The notes under the pieces were generated by a model, which ran no database searches, was not told the DNA's origin, and was given only the letters and a program-made list of their open reading frames with translations. Of a DNA stretch of 64,000 bases, positions 35,364 to 43,643 are shown piece after piece; positions within the stretch are counted from its first letter, which is position 1; each line of letters starts with the position of its first letter. This DNA comes from Rhodobacter sp. (GTDB lineage Bacteria > Pseudomonadota > Alphaproteobacteria > Rhodobacterales > Rhodobacteraceae). Where the stretch lies: contig PNJK01000004.1 of assembly GCA_013821825.1 (NCBI GenBank), positions 1-64,000 of the forward strand. The letters are read 5' to 3'. The translations under genes were made by a program, and so were the position numbers.

Positions 35364-36215
35364 CTAACGCCCTCGGGTCCATTCGGCCGTGGCCGGCTTC
35401 AGCCTGACTGCAAGATGGACGGCCAGATAGACGCCAAACCCCAAAGGATCGGCCATCAAGAGGCGGAATGCCCGGGCCTTTGAGACCGGAGCCTTGGCCT
35501 CATTCGCAAGAAGAGCTGGATAGAGGCGCCGGACCTCTTTGACACCCTCGTCCTGGCGGCGGCGGACGCGGACGAGGTTCCGGAAACCTTCGACCATTGG
35601 CCAGTGATACTGCGCCGCAACTTCAATACGTTCATGAGGGGCGAACTGCAGGCGGGCGAACGTATCGTCCGAAATGATCCGGGGCCAGTCGCCCCAGCGC
35701 GCCCGCCCCGCGCGGTTCATGGCGAAAAGACCCGCGCCGACAGCACCTTGCTCGACGAATGGCAGCCGCTGCCAGATCCGGGCGTAGGCGCGTGTTATGA
35801 TGTTGTCTGAGCGCGCCACGGCTATGCGACCCGTCGCGTAAAGAGGCCGGGGTACGTCGAGCACCTTGGCCAGCTGGCCAAGCAGAGCCGGGTCGCAGAG
35901 GACGTCGGCATCCAGGTAGACCATGCTCCGGCCGGTCGCAGCCTGTTCCGCGGACGAAATTGCACCCAGTTTGCCGCCGTCAGCCAAGGATATCACCTGC
36001 AGGGTCCAACCACGGGCCTCAAATCCGGAGATCATTTCGCGGGCCTTCGCGACGGTTGCATCCGTGCAAGCGTTTGCCGCGACGATGACCTCTATTGGCC
36101 CGGATTCCACCGCGTCTTGTCCGATGAGCGCTTGAAGGCAATTCTGGATGTAATGTTCCTCGTTTCGGGCTGCAATTATGACACTGACAGCGGGCGCGGC
36201 ACTTGAATGGTTCAT
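35364..36215 (-). CDS. Family 2 glycosyltransferase
   Basis: A 283-aa GT-A fold transferase: VSVIIAARNEEHYIQNCL at the N-terminus, IEVIVAANACTDAT, the DxD-type VYLDADVL, and a probable catalytic SDDTFARL. The C-terminal 30 residues are amphipathic (FGVYLAVHLAVRLKP) and may contact the membrane. First gene of the minus-strand pair with the GT4 enzyme; divergent from the WecG-like gene over a 105-bp promoter region. Confidence 0.85.
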   Translation of the reverse strand: MNHSSAAPAVSVIIAARNEEHYIQNCLQALIGQDAVESGPIEVIVAANACTDATVAKAREMISGFEARGWTLQVISLADGGKLGAISSAEQAATGRSMVYLDADVLCDPALLGQLAKVLDVPRPLYATGRIAVARSDNIITRAYARIWQRLPFVEQGAVGAGLFAMNRAGRARWGDWPRIISDDTFARLQFAPHERIEVAAQYHWPMVEGFRNLVRVRRRQDEGVKEVRRLYPALLANEAKAPVSKARAFRLLMADPLGFGVYLAVHLAVRLKPATAEWTRGR

Positions 36216-36320
36216 CGAATGGCCCCAAGCTTATCAAGGCGATAGCATAGGCAAATATGCAGGCTGGACAAGTGTGCCTGCCTCATGCTCCCCTTCGGGT
36301 GATCCGCGGCGGAGAGGTTC

Positions 36321-37115
36321 GTGAGCATACTGGGGAACCGTCTGGAAAAAGACACAAGAAGCGAGTTGGAGCTGGTCAATTTTTCATCGGAACGCGCGCT
36401 TCTGTCCGCAATTTCAACGTGCCTTGACACGGAGCAGGGGTTTTCCGTCGCGACGCTGAATCTTGACCACATCGTCAAATTGCGCCGCAACCCGGAGTTC
36501 AGCGCCGCTTACCGCGCCCACACCCATGTTGTTGCGGATGGCAACCCGATCGTGTGGTTGTCCCACCTTGCCGGGCGTCGCGAGGTGCGGCTGGCGCCGG
36601 GATCCGAACTTATCGCGCCTCTGGTCGCGCTGGCGGCAGGGAAGCGCGCGCCCATTGCCTTGCTTGGCTCGACCGAGCCGGTTCTGCGCGCTGCGGCCGA
36701 GCGTCTTCAGGTCGATCATCCCGGCCTTGAGGTGGTTGCCTGCCTTGCCCCGGCCTTTGGATTTGATCCGACCGGCGCATCGGCGGATGACTTGCTTGAT
36801 CAGATCGCCGACGCTGGCGCGAGGATCTGCTTTCTGGCCCTTGGTGCCCCCAAGCAGGAAATCCTTGCCGCGCGCGGGCAGGCCCGTCATGCCCATATCG
36901 GCTTTGTTTCCATTGGTGCCGGGCTCGACTTCATCGCCGGACACCAGACCCGCGCGCCGGTCTGGGTGCGAAGACTTGCGATGGAATGGCTCTGGCGGAT
37001 GCTGACCAGCCCCCGGCGTCTGGCGCGGCGCTATCTTGACTGCGCGCTGATCCTGCCCGGGCTGGCCGCAGCAGCTTTGGCGGCAAGACCTCGCAACGGA
37101 TCGGCCAAGCCATGA
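36321..37115 (+). CDS. WecG/TagA/CpsF-family glycosyltransferase (GT26)
   Basis: A 264-aa GT26 enzyme of the kind that adds the second sugar (such as ManNAcA or glucose) to an undecaprenyl-linked precursor. Characteristic blocks are TLNLDHIVKLRRNPEF, the DGNPIVWLS motif, IALLGSTEPVLRAA, FLALGAPKQEI, and IGAGLDFIAGHQTRAPVWVRRLAMEWLWRM split across the C-terminal region. The GTG start at 36321 has GGAGAGG upstream. It overlaps the next GT2 gene by four bases (ATGA). Confidence 0.9.
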   Translation: MSILGNRLEKDTRSELELVNFSSERALLSAISTCLDTEQGFSVATLNLDHIVKLRRNPEFSAAYRAHTHVVADGNPIVWLSHLAGRREVRLAPGSELIAPLVALAAGKRAPIALLGSTEPVLRAAAERLQVDHPGLEVVACLAPAFGFDPTGASADDLLDQIADAGARICFLALGAPKQEILAARGQARHAHIGFVSIGAGLDFIAGHQTRAPVWVRRLAMEWLWRMLTSPRRLARRYLDCALILPGLAAAALAARPRNGSAKP

Positions 37116-38071
37116 CCGGATTTCCACAAGCACCCAGAGTTCTGACCGTCATCCTGAACTGGCGCACCGCCGAGATGACCCTGCGGGCTGTTGCGGCTGC
37201 CGAAACCGCGATGCAAGGAATTGCCGGGGCGATCACCGTGGTCGACAATGATTCAGGCGACGGCTCGTTCGAGAAGATGACCGCAGCGCTGGCCGACCAC
37301 CCGCGTGTCCGCGTCGTTCAGTCCGGCCGCAACGGCGGCTTTGGCGCGGGCAATAACGTCGGCATCCAGCTTGGTCTGCCAGACGGGTCGCGCCCGGATT
37401 TCGTCTATATCCTGAATTCGGACGCCTTTCCTGCGGCGGACGCGATCCAGCACCTGCTGACCTACCTCCAGACCCACCCCAAGGTCGGGTTTGCCGGCAG
37501 CTATATTCACGGCCCCGACGGTGAGGCTCACACCACCTGTTTCCGCTTTCCTTCCATCGCCTCGGAGTTCGAGGGGGCAGCCCGAACCGGCCCGATCTCG
37601 CGCCGGCTTGCACATCGCGCGGTGCCGCTAGATGTGCCAACGGTCAGCGGGCCGGTCGACTGGCTTGCCGGCGCCAGCCTCATGATGCGCGACAGCGTGT
37701 TGCAGGACATCGGCCTTTTCGACGAGAGCTTCTTTCTCTATTTCGAAGAGACCGACCTCTGCCGCCGCGCCTGCGAGGCCGGATGGGCCACGCATTTTGT
37801 GCGCGAAAGCCAGATCGAGCACATCGGCTCTGTCTCGACCGGGATGAAACGCTGGTCCCGCGTGCCGCAATACTGGTTCGACAGTCGCTGGCTGTACTTC
37901 AAGAAAGAGGGCGGCCGGTCCCACGCCATCCTGGCGACGGTTGCACATGTGGCTGGCGCTTTGATCCTGCGGACGCGCCGCCTGATCCAGCCCCGCCTCA
38001 GACCGGACCCGCAGCACTTCCTGCGCGACCTCATGTCCCATGCCCTGCGGCAGTCGGTTCGGTTTCGTTAG
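37112..38071 (+). CDS. Family 2 glycosyltransferase (rhamnosyltransferase-like)
   Basis: A 319-aa GT2 enzyme similar in layout to WbbL-type rhamnosyltransferases: VLTVILNWRTAEMTL, VVDNDSGDGS, the GGFGAGNNVGI loop, DxD in YILNSDAFP, and DESFFLYFEETDLCRRA as catalytic region. dTDP-rhamnose from the rfb operon is a plausible donor, inferred from family resemblance. It is translationally coupled to the WecG-like gene. Confidence 0.87.
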   Translation: MTGFPQAPRVLTVILNWRTAEMTLRAVAAAETAMQGIAGAITVVDNDSGDGSFEKMTAALADHPRVRVVQSGRNGGFGAGNNVGIQLGLPDGSRPDFVYILNSDAFPAADAIQHLLTYLQTHPKVGFAGSYIHGPDGEAHTTCFRFPSIASEFEGAARTGPISRRLAHRAVPLDVPTVSGPVDWLAGASLMMRDSVLQDIGLFDESFFLYFEETDLCRRACEAGWATHFVRESQIEHIGSVSTGMKRWSRVPQYWFDSRWLYFKKEGGRSHAILATVAHVAGALILRTRRLIQPRLRPDPQHFLRDLMSHALRQSVRFR

Positions 38072-38638
38072 CGACTTCGGCAAGCATCTGGACCGGATGC
38101 GCTGAGAAGGGCCAGAGTCTGCCAGAGGTTGATGCATAGTCAATTTACGGGCGATTTGGTAACGTTTGGCTTTCCTATGCAAGGGGGGGCGTGTTCCTGT
38201 CTGGTGGCCTTATTGTTTCCGTTTGGTGAACAATATGGCAATTTGTCCCATAATGATTTTAGAAAGGAAACAATAGGGTGCTTGATCATTCAATCGACTG
38301 TTTCAGCCAGATGAAACGCCACGCCGCAATCCATGGCCTGGCTTGACGACCCGTACTGCGATCTGTGGATGGTGAAGTCAGGGTGGCATCGCGGCTGTTC
38401 GTCCAATTCAAAGCCCGGGCGGCACGCATTCCGATTTCCGGCCGGGTGCAAGGAGGGCGCGAGCCGTGCGACCAATTGTACGCAACACCATTATGGGCAG
38501 GGTATCGTTGCGGAACGGAAATCCATCTGGCCTTGATCCAGGTGTCGCGGCTTGCAATGTCGCGGCCTTCCCGCAAGACTGCAGGCCAGCGCCCGTTGTG
38601 TGGCGCCCCCTTCTCGATGCGCGGAGATCAGAACGGCT
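38072..38638. other. Long intergenic region upstream of manC
   Basis: A 567-bp gap. The first half (about 38125-38290) is markedly A/T-rich and carries inverted repeats (listed separately). The second half is GC-rich with short open frames that show no recognisable protein. Probably the regulatory region for manC. Confidence 0.5.
38208..38278. promoter_or_regulatory. AT-rich inverted repeats upstream of manC (possible operator)
   Basis: The arms CCTTATTGTTTCC (38208-38220) and GGAAACAATAGGG (38266-38278) are complementary at 12 of 13 positions. Inside, ATTGTT (38212-38217) and AACAAT (38229-38234) form a second dyad with 11-bp spacing. The region is unusually A/T-rich for this genome. Such dyads fit binding by a dimeric regulator or a silencer; no named regulator is claimed. 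Confidence 0.5.
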
Positions 38639-40078
38639 ATGGCCACCCTCTACCCGGTCCTACTGTGTGGCGGCTCTGGAACCAGACTCTGGCCGCTATC
38701 CCGCAAGGGCTTTCCCAAGCAGTTCGTCCCGTTCACCGGGCCCGGCACGCTGTTTCAGGCCGCGGCCGGGCGCATGAAGGGCTTCAGCGATACTGCGCCG
38801 CCGCTGATTGTCACGAGCTCGGACTTCCGGTTCATCGTTGCGGAGCAGCTGGCGGACAGCGGCATTGATCCCGCCGCCATCCTGATCGAGCCTGAAGCCC
38901 GCAATACCGCCCCTGCGATCCTGGCCGCGGCGCTGCATCTGGGCGCGACCGATCCTGAGGGGCTTCTCCTTGTCATGCCGACGGACCATGAGATCCCGGA
39001 TACCGCGGCATTCCACGAAGCCGTCGCAACCGGCATTCCGCGTGCCGTTGCCGGTCAGATCGTCACTTTCGGGATCCAGCCCGACCGGCCGGAGACTGGC
39101 TATGGCTGGCTGGAACTTACCTCAGCGCCGCATGACGGCGCTGCCCGCCCGCTTGTGCGATTTGTCGAGAAGCCGGATGCCGGGCAGGCTGCCAAGATGC
39201 TTGCTGAAGGCAGGTATCTCTGGAACTCCGGCATCTATCTGGTGTCCTTTGCCACGCTTGTCGCTGCCTTTGAAAGCCATGCCGCCGATCTGGTTGCCCC
39301 CGTGTCCGAAGCACTCAAGACCGCGCGCACCGACCTTGGCTTTCTGCGACTGGCGTCCGAGCCATGGGCAAAAGCCAGGAGCGTCTCGATCGACTATGCG
39401 GTGATGGAGCATGCCGCCAATCTGGAGGTGGTTCCGTTCAGCGCAGCCTGGTCTGATCTGGGCGACTGGAACGCGGTCTGGCGCGAAATGACAGAACCCG
39501 GTGAAACGACGGCGATCCATGGCGCGGTGACGCAGATCGACTGCGCCGGCAGCCTGCTTCGATCCGAGGCGGAAGGGATGCATCTGGTCGGCATCGGATT
39601 GAAAGATATGGTAGTTATCGCCATGTCCGATGCTGTGCTGGTCGCCGACCGGTCCCGGGCGCAAGAGGTGAAAGAGGCCGTAGCCAGGATGAAGGCCAGC
39701 GCAGTCCGGCAGGCCGAGGTGTTCCCGCGCGATCACCGACCGTGGGGGTGGTTCGAAACGCTGATCCTGTCCGACCGGTTCCAGGTCAAGCGGATCGTGG
39801 TGCATCCCGGCGCGTCCCTCAGCCTGCAAAGCCACATTCACCGGGCGGAGCACTGGATCGTCGTATCCGGAACGGCGCAGGTGACGGTCGGTGATGATGT
39901 GCGGCTCTTGACCGAAAACCAGTCGGTCTATGTGCCGTTGGGTGCGGTACACCGCTTGGCCAACCCGGGCAGGGTCCCTGTCGTGCTGATCGAGGTCCAG
40001 ACCGGCGCCTATCTGGGAGAGGATGACATCATCCGCTACGAGGATGTCTATGCGCGCGGCCAGGGCGCCAAGGGCTGA
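38639..40078 (+). CDS. manC: Mannose-1-phosphate guanylyltransferase / mannose-6-phosphate isomerase
   Basis: A 479-aa bifunctional type II enzyme. The N-terminal GDP-mannose pyrophosphorylase has LCGGSGTRLWPLSRKGFPKQF and FVEKPDAGQAAKML. The C-terminal cupin isomerase has RPWGWFETL, SLQSHIHRAEHWIVVSGTA (metal-binding His) and NQSVYVPLGAVHRLANPG. It makes GDP-mannose for the EPS. The frame is open upstream, but ATG 38639 after CGGAGATCAG gives the canonical N-terminus MATLYPVLLCGGSG. No ManB/phosphomannomutase gene is in the window. Confidence 0.95.
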   Translation: MATLYPVLLCGGSGTRLWPLSRKGFPKQFVPFTGPGTLFQAAAGRMKGFSDTAPPLIVTSSDFRFIVAEQLADSGIDPAAILIEPEARNTAPAILAAALHLGATDPEGLLLVMPTDHEIPDTAAFHEAVATGIPRAVAGQIVTFGIQPDRPETGYGWLELTSAPHDGAARPLVRFVEKPDAGQAAKMLAEGRYLWNSGIYLVSFATLVAAFESHAADLVAPVSEALKTARTDLGFLRLASEPWAKARSVSIDYAVMEHAANLEVVPFSAAWSDLGDWNAVWREMTEPGETTAIHGAVTQIDCAGSLLRSEAEGMHLVGIGLKDMVVIAMSDAVLVADRSRAQEVKEAVARMKASAVRQAEVFPRDHRPWGWFETLILSDRFQVKRIVVHPGASLSLQSHIHRAEHWIVVSGTAQVTVGDDVRLLTENQSVYVPLGAVHRLANPGRVPVVLIEVQTGAYLGEDDIIRYEDVYARGQGAKG

Positions 40079-40090
40079 TCGGACCCACGC

Positions 40091-40675
40091 GTGGTACCCA
40101 CGATGTTTCCCTGCGCCTTCAGCTCGTGGAGCCCCGGCCTTGGCAGCAATTATTTCATGGGTTGGATCATTGCCGCCCTCTATCTTCTTGCAGCCGTCAC
40201 CAGTGCCATTGCGGCCCGTCGCGATGGCCAGCTTCCAGCGCAGACCCGGAGCCGGGAACAGGCGTTCTGGTGGGTCTCTGCCGCGCTGCTGATCTTTCTT
40301 GCGGCGAACAAGCAGCTAGATCTGCAATCGCTCCTGACCTCGGTTGCGCGGTGTGTGGCTTTGGACCAGGGCTGGTACGAAGATCGCAAGGTCGTGCAGC
40401 GCTGGTTCGTGCTTGGTGTGCTGACCGGAGGCATCGCGGCCATTCTGGCGTTGGGTCTTTTCCTGCGCGACACAGTCGCAAGGACTGGCCTTGCCCTTCT
40501 GGGCCTTGGTTTTGTCAGCCTGTTCGTGATGATCCGGGCCGCCAGTATTCATCAGGTGGACACCCTGATTGGCGGGCAGATGCTTGGCCTGCGCGTGAAC
40601 TCGCTGTTGGAGCTGCCCGGTCCGCTGATCGTCCTGATGGCGGCAACCCGTGCCATCCGACACCGGATTCCGTGA
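40091..40675 (+). CDS. Conserved hypothetical integral membrane protein
   Basis: A 194-aa protein with four hydrophobic segments (about 23-41, 60-72, 103-125 and 130-150). A conserved-looking cytoplasmic or periplasmic loop NKQLDLQSLLT...GWYEDRKVVQRW lies between helices 2 and 3. I recall similar proteins near polysaccharide genes, but no function is known. GTG 40091 keeps the N-terminal CAFSSWSPGLGS segment; ATG 40157 is the shorter alternative. Thirteen bases behind manC, so likely co-transcribed. Confidence 0.7.
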   Translation: MVPTMFPCAFSSWSPGLGSNYFMGWIIAALYLLAAVTSAIAARRDGQLPAQTRSREQAFWWVSAALLIFLAANKQLDLQSLLTSVARCVALDQGWYEDRKVVQRWFVLGVLTGGIAAILALGLFLRDTVARTGLALLGLGFVSLFVMIRAASIHQVDTLIGGQMLGLRVNSLLELPGPLIVLMAATRAIRHRIP

Positions 40676-41236
40676 TCATGCAGCGGGTCACCTGTTGAAA
40701 ATCTTGGGGGCCTGTCCGAATCACCCTTGCTGTCCGCAATCCGGATTGGCGTCATTGGTAGCCTCAAATCGGAACCTTTCGCCGGTTGCGAAGTCTTTAG
40801 CGAAGAATTCACAGTTTCCGAGTCACGTATAATGCCTGTGGACTATTTGCCGTCCATTCCTGCCTCTGCCTGCTTCCTCGGGCTTTGGCGGCAGGCTCAG
40901 CCCCCCCGTCCGCGGCGACGGAATCTGGCAAGAATAAGGCATTTACGGCAGTTTCGCCATGATCTTGGCCGCAAAAGCGCACCCAATCCGACTCCCGCCA
41001 GACTCTCGCTTTGCGCCTTGGGGTGCAACCTTAACGTGTAAGTCAATGACAGATAACCATTTTTGCGATTCCAGGGTTTTTTGGTCGTGATTGCGAGGCG
41101 ATTTTTCTGATGTTAGTTTTGGCGGGATGCTGATCGGCACAGGGGATGGTCGTCGATGCGCGTTTGAGTATGTGTCCGTCTGCCGGGTCTTAGCTTTTGG
41201 GACAGCTGCCGGTGTCCATTTGTGGAGGCTTTGTGA
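40676..41236. other. Intergenic region upstream of the initiating sugar transferase
   Basis: A 561-bp gap with no convincing coding frame. The segment about 41040-41115 is A/T-rich (CCATTTTTGCGATTC, GGCGATTTTTCTGATG) and is the likely promoter area. A short frame at 41091-41273 overlaps the next gene and shows nothing recognisable. Confidence 0.5.
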
Positions 41237-41929
41237 ATGGTTGAACGACTTAAGTTTGGCCCCTCAGATTTGACCCGACCGCTGCTTCACAAGAGAGGCC
41301 GTTGGGACCAGCCGAATCGTGACCGCCCCTATCGTCAGGGGCTGAAGCGCAGTCTGGACGTCCTGTTTGTCCTTCTGGCGCTGCCGATCGTAGTGCCCAC
41401 CATCATCATCGTTGCGGCGATGATCGCAGCACACGGGCATTCCCCGTTCTATTGTCAGAACCGGGTGGGGCAGGGTGGCCGGATCTTCACCATGTGGAAG
41501 CTGCGGACGATGGTGCCGGATGCGGACAAGCGGCTGAAGGAATACCTGGCGCGCAATGAGGAGGCGCGGCGTGAATGGGAAGCCTTTCAGAAGCTGAAGA
41601 GCGATCCGCGCATCACGCAGCTGGGGCAGTTCCTGCGCAAGTCATCGCTGGATGAACTGCCGCAGCTCTGGAATGTGCTGAAAGGAGAAATGAGCCTTGT
41701 CGGCCCGCGCCCGATGATGCCCGATCAAAGCGAACTTTATCCGGGACATGCTTACTATTCCCTCCGCCCCGGAATGACCGGGTTGTGGCAGGTGTCGGAC
41801 CGGAATTCTTCGACTTTCGTGCAGCGCGCGGAATTCGATGATATCTACGAGCGCACGTTGTCGTTTGCGACAGATGTCAAAGTGCTGGTTGCAACCGTTG
41901 GCGTCGTATTCCGCTGCACAGGAAAATGA
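41237..41929 (+). CDS. Undecaprenyl-phosphate sugar-1-phosphate transferase (ExoY/WbaP C-terminal type)
   Basis: A 230-aa bacterial sugar transferase that starts repeat-unit synthesis by moving a sugar phosphate to undecaprenyl phosphate. One N-terminal membrane helix ([20 protein letters not shown]), then [19 protein letters not shown], the catalytic-region [29 protein letters not shown], and [18 protein letters not shown]. Length and single helix match ExoY-type enzymes, not the full WbaP/WcaJ. Which sugar it uses cannot be told. Confidence 0.93.
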   Translation: MVERLKFGPSDLTRPLLHKRGRWDQPNRDRPYRQGLKRSLDVLFVLLALPIVVPTIIIVAAMIAAHGHSPFYCQNRVGQGGRIFTMWKLRTMVPDADKRLKEYLARNEEARREWEAFQKLKSDPRITQLGQFLRKSSLDELPQLWNVLKGEMSLVGPRPMMPDQSELYPGHAYYSLRPGMTGLWQVSDRNSSTFVQRAEFDDIYERTLSFATDVKVLVATVGVVFRCTGK

Positions 41930-42120
41930 GGCTTTGACGGCGCCGTGCGTGGTCTCAGCCGGTGATAGAGACTGATAGACGCAAGTCCGAACAGCATCAC
42001 CAAGGTGCCCGTGATCGGGTAGGCCAGCAGAACGACCCAAAAGGGCGAGGACATGGTGACAAGCGCCAAGGAAACCATGGCGCCTGAGACAATCGCGGTG
42101 AGAAGCAGCCCGACGACCAT
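41845..42120 (-). CDS. Small membrane protein A (twin of 42317-42529)
   Basis: About 91 aa with two helices (VVGLLLTAIVSGAMVSLALV and FWVVLLAYPITGTLVMLFGL) and a hydrophilic tail. ATG 42120 is preceded by GAGGAAAA at good spacing; the frame also offers an earlier start at 42144. The motif PFW...AYP.TG recurs in the neighbouring small gene. The tail overlaps the 3' end of the convergent sugar transferase by 85 bp. Function unknown. Confidence 0.6.
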   Translation of the reverse strand: MVVGLLLTAIVSGAMVSLALVTMSSPFWVVLLAYPITGTLVMLFGLASISLYHRLRPRTAPSKPHFPVQRNTTPTVATSTLTSVANDNVRS

Positions 42121-42316
42121 CAAGTTTTCCTCAATCGTGACCAACTTGGGTACGGTTGGTCAGTACAATTACCCTAGAGTCTATGGATTCGCCGATCAAG
42201 GCGAAGGACCGGTTTGTCGGGGCGACATGGCGGAACTCGGCCTAGATTACCCTGTGACTCTTAACGGATTCTTGCCGAAATTCGGACTTTTCCTGTGTTC
42301 ACCGCTGTTGCGGCTG

Positions 42317-42529
42317 TCACAAGGCGGTCGAGGAAACCTCTTGAGGCGCGCTTTTCCGAACCGTGCGCAGTGTTTCCGAGCTGAGTACGACGGCGGCCGC
42401 CAGAAGACCGATGGCCCCGGTGACGGGATAGGCAACGACAGAAGCCCAGAACGGAAGATCAAGCAGTTGAGCTGCACCAACTCCGGCAGCACCACAGAAG
42501 ATCGAGATGATTACAGTGACCCCCAGCAT
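42317..42529 (-). CDS. Small membrane protein B (twin of 41845-42120)
   Basis: About 70 aa with two helices (VTVIISIFCGAAGVGAAQLL and FWASVVAYPVTGAIGLLAAA) and a short charged tail. ATG 42529 lies after AAAGGATCGGGCAAAA; the frame extends to 42607 without need. The shared PFW..(V)AYP(I/V)TG block and same topology suggest duplication with the first small gene. Function unknown. Confidence 0.58.
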   Translation of the reverse strand: MLGVTVIISIFCGAAGVGAAQLLDLPFWASVVAYPVTGAIGLLAAAVVLSSETLRTVRKSAPQEVSSTAL

Positions 42530-42619
42530 TTTTGCCCGATCCTTTCGTTGACCTTTGTTACAGCGTCCGGCCCGGATATGGCGAAAATGGGGCGGGCTTG
42601 GGATCAATCTGCGTCATCA

Positions 42620-43522
42620 ATCGAGGCCGCTGTTTGGCGTTGGTCGGCAAACGCTTTGCGGGTCGCTCTCATTCCTCCTGCCAGCGCGGCAGCGGAAGGC
42701 CGATCGTGCGCCTTTGTGCCGGTCTTTTCGCTGCGGGTCAACGGGATGCTACGCTTTGCCGCGGACCAGGACAGCTGCCCGATTGCCGACACTTCGGTCA
42801 TCACTTCTGCCGGTCGTCTGGAGATCGGCACCGCATCCAAGCTGGTGGAACCGGATGTGCGGGCCGGGATATGGTTGCAGGGGAACGCGACACCGGCCTG
42901 ACGCGCGATCCTTTGTTGCTGTCGCGCGGCGTCAACTCGCACAGGTCCGCCGAGCCCCCCGTTTCTAAGCCTGGGCATGTGATGTTCATGCCCAGGGATG
43001 CGGTTGATGTCCGTTGTGCCGCTTTCGATCAGCTTCGCCGCCCTGACAGATCGGATGAGGCGTCCAAGCTGGTTGCGCTGCCAGAAATCTCGTCTGCCAG
43101 CAACATCAAGGGTCGCTACCCGCTTTGCCTGCGCATGACTGCCATTGAAAGGCAGGATGCATGGGGTATGGGTGTTGGAGATTCTGTCTATGGTTCGCCC
43201 GGCTGGGGTGTGGGGAGCGATGGCGCCGATGGTCCCCAGAACGCGGCGCCGGTCGTCAACGACGATGATGCCTTTGCCTATGTCGATCAGCCGGTGATCA
43301 GCGACTCCGTGACCCTTGCCTCTGACCCGGACGACGGCGCGATATGGGGGCGAGGGCGCGGCCGATCCGCGCTTTGGCGACGTGCCGGCGCTGACCGACG
43401 GGCGACTTCTTTATCGCGCGAAACTGGGGTATGCCGACGCAGACCTATTCTGCTTTTGGGCTGCGGGCGGCGCGGGCGACTTTGCGACTGCCAAAGTCCG
43501 GATCGGTGTGGTTCAACCGTGA
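42620..43522 (+). pseudogene. Remnant of a G8-domain / cadherin-like repeat surface protein
   Basis: Reading across frames gives pieces of a G8-type extracellular protein: RVNGMLRFAADQDSC, AGRLEIGTASKLVEPDV, then in another frame TGLTRDPLLLSRGVNSH, GHVMFMPRDAVDVRCAAF, RPDRSDEASK, NIKGRYPLCLRM and VGDSVYGSPGWG. It then jumps to a cadherin-like repeat: NAAPVVNDDDAFAYVDQPV, ASDPDDG, and in a third frame DGRLLYRAKLGYADADLFCF ending KVRIGVVQP. Frameshifts and large internal deletions make it non-functional. The family assignment is from remembered patterns of rhodobacterial G8 proteins. Confidence 0.62.
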
Positions 43523-43643
43523 CTTTCCCTGTATCAGTTCACCGAGGCCCAGGCAGATCCGTGTGAAAGTTCATCTGCAACCGCCTTCATTTCGTCGCTT
43601 CGCTTTTGCAAGATAGGCGATCGAAGACCCCGGGAGTTCCTGT

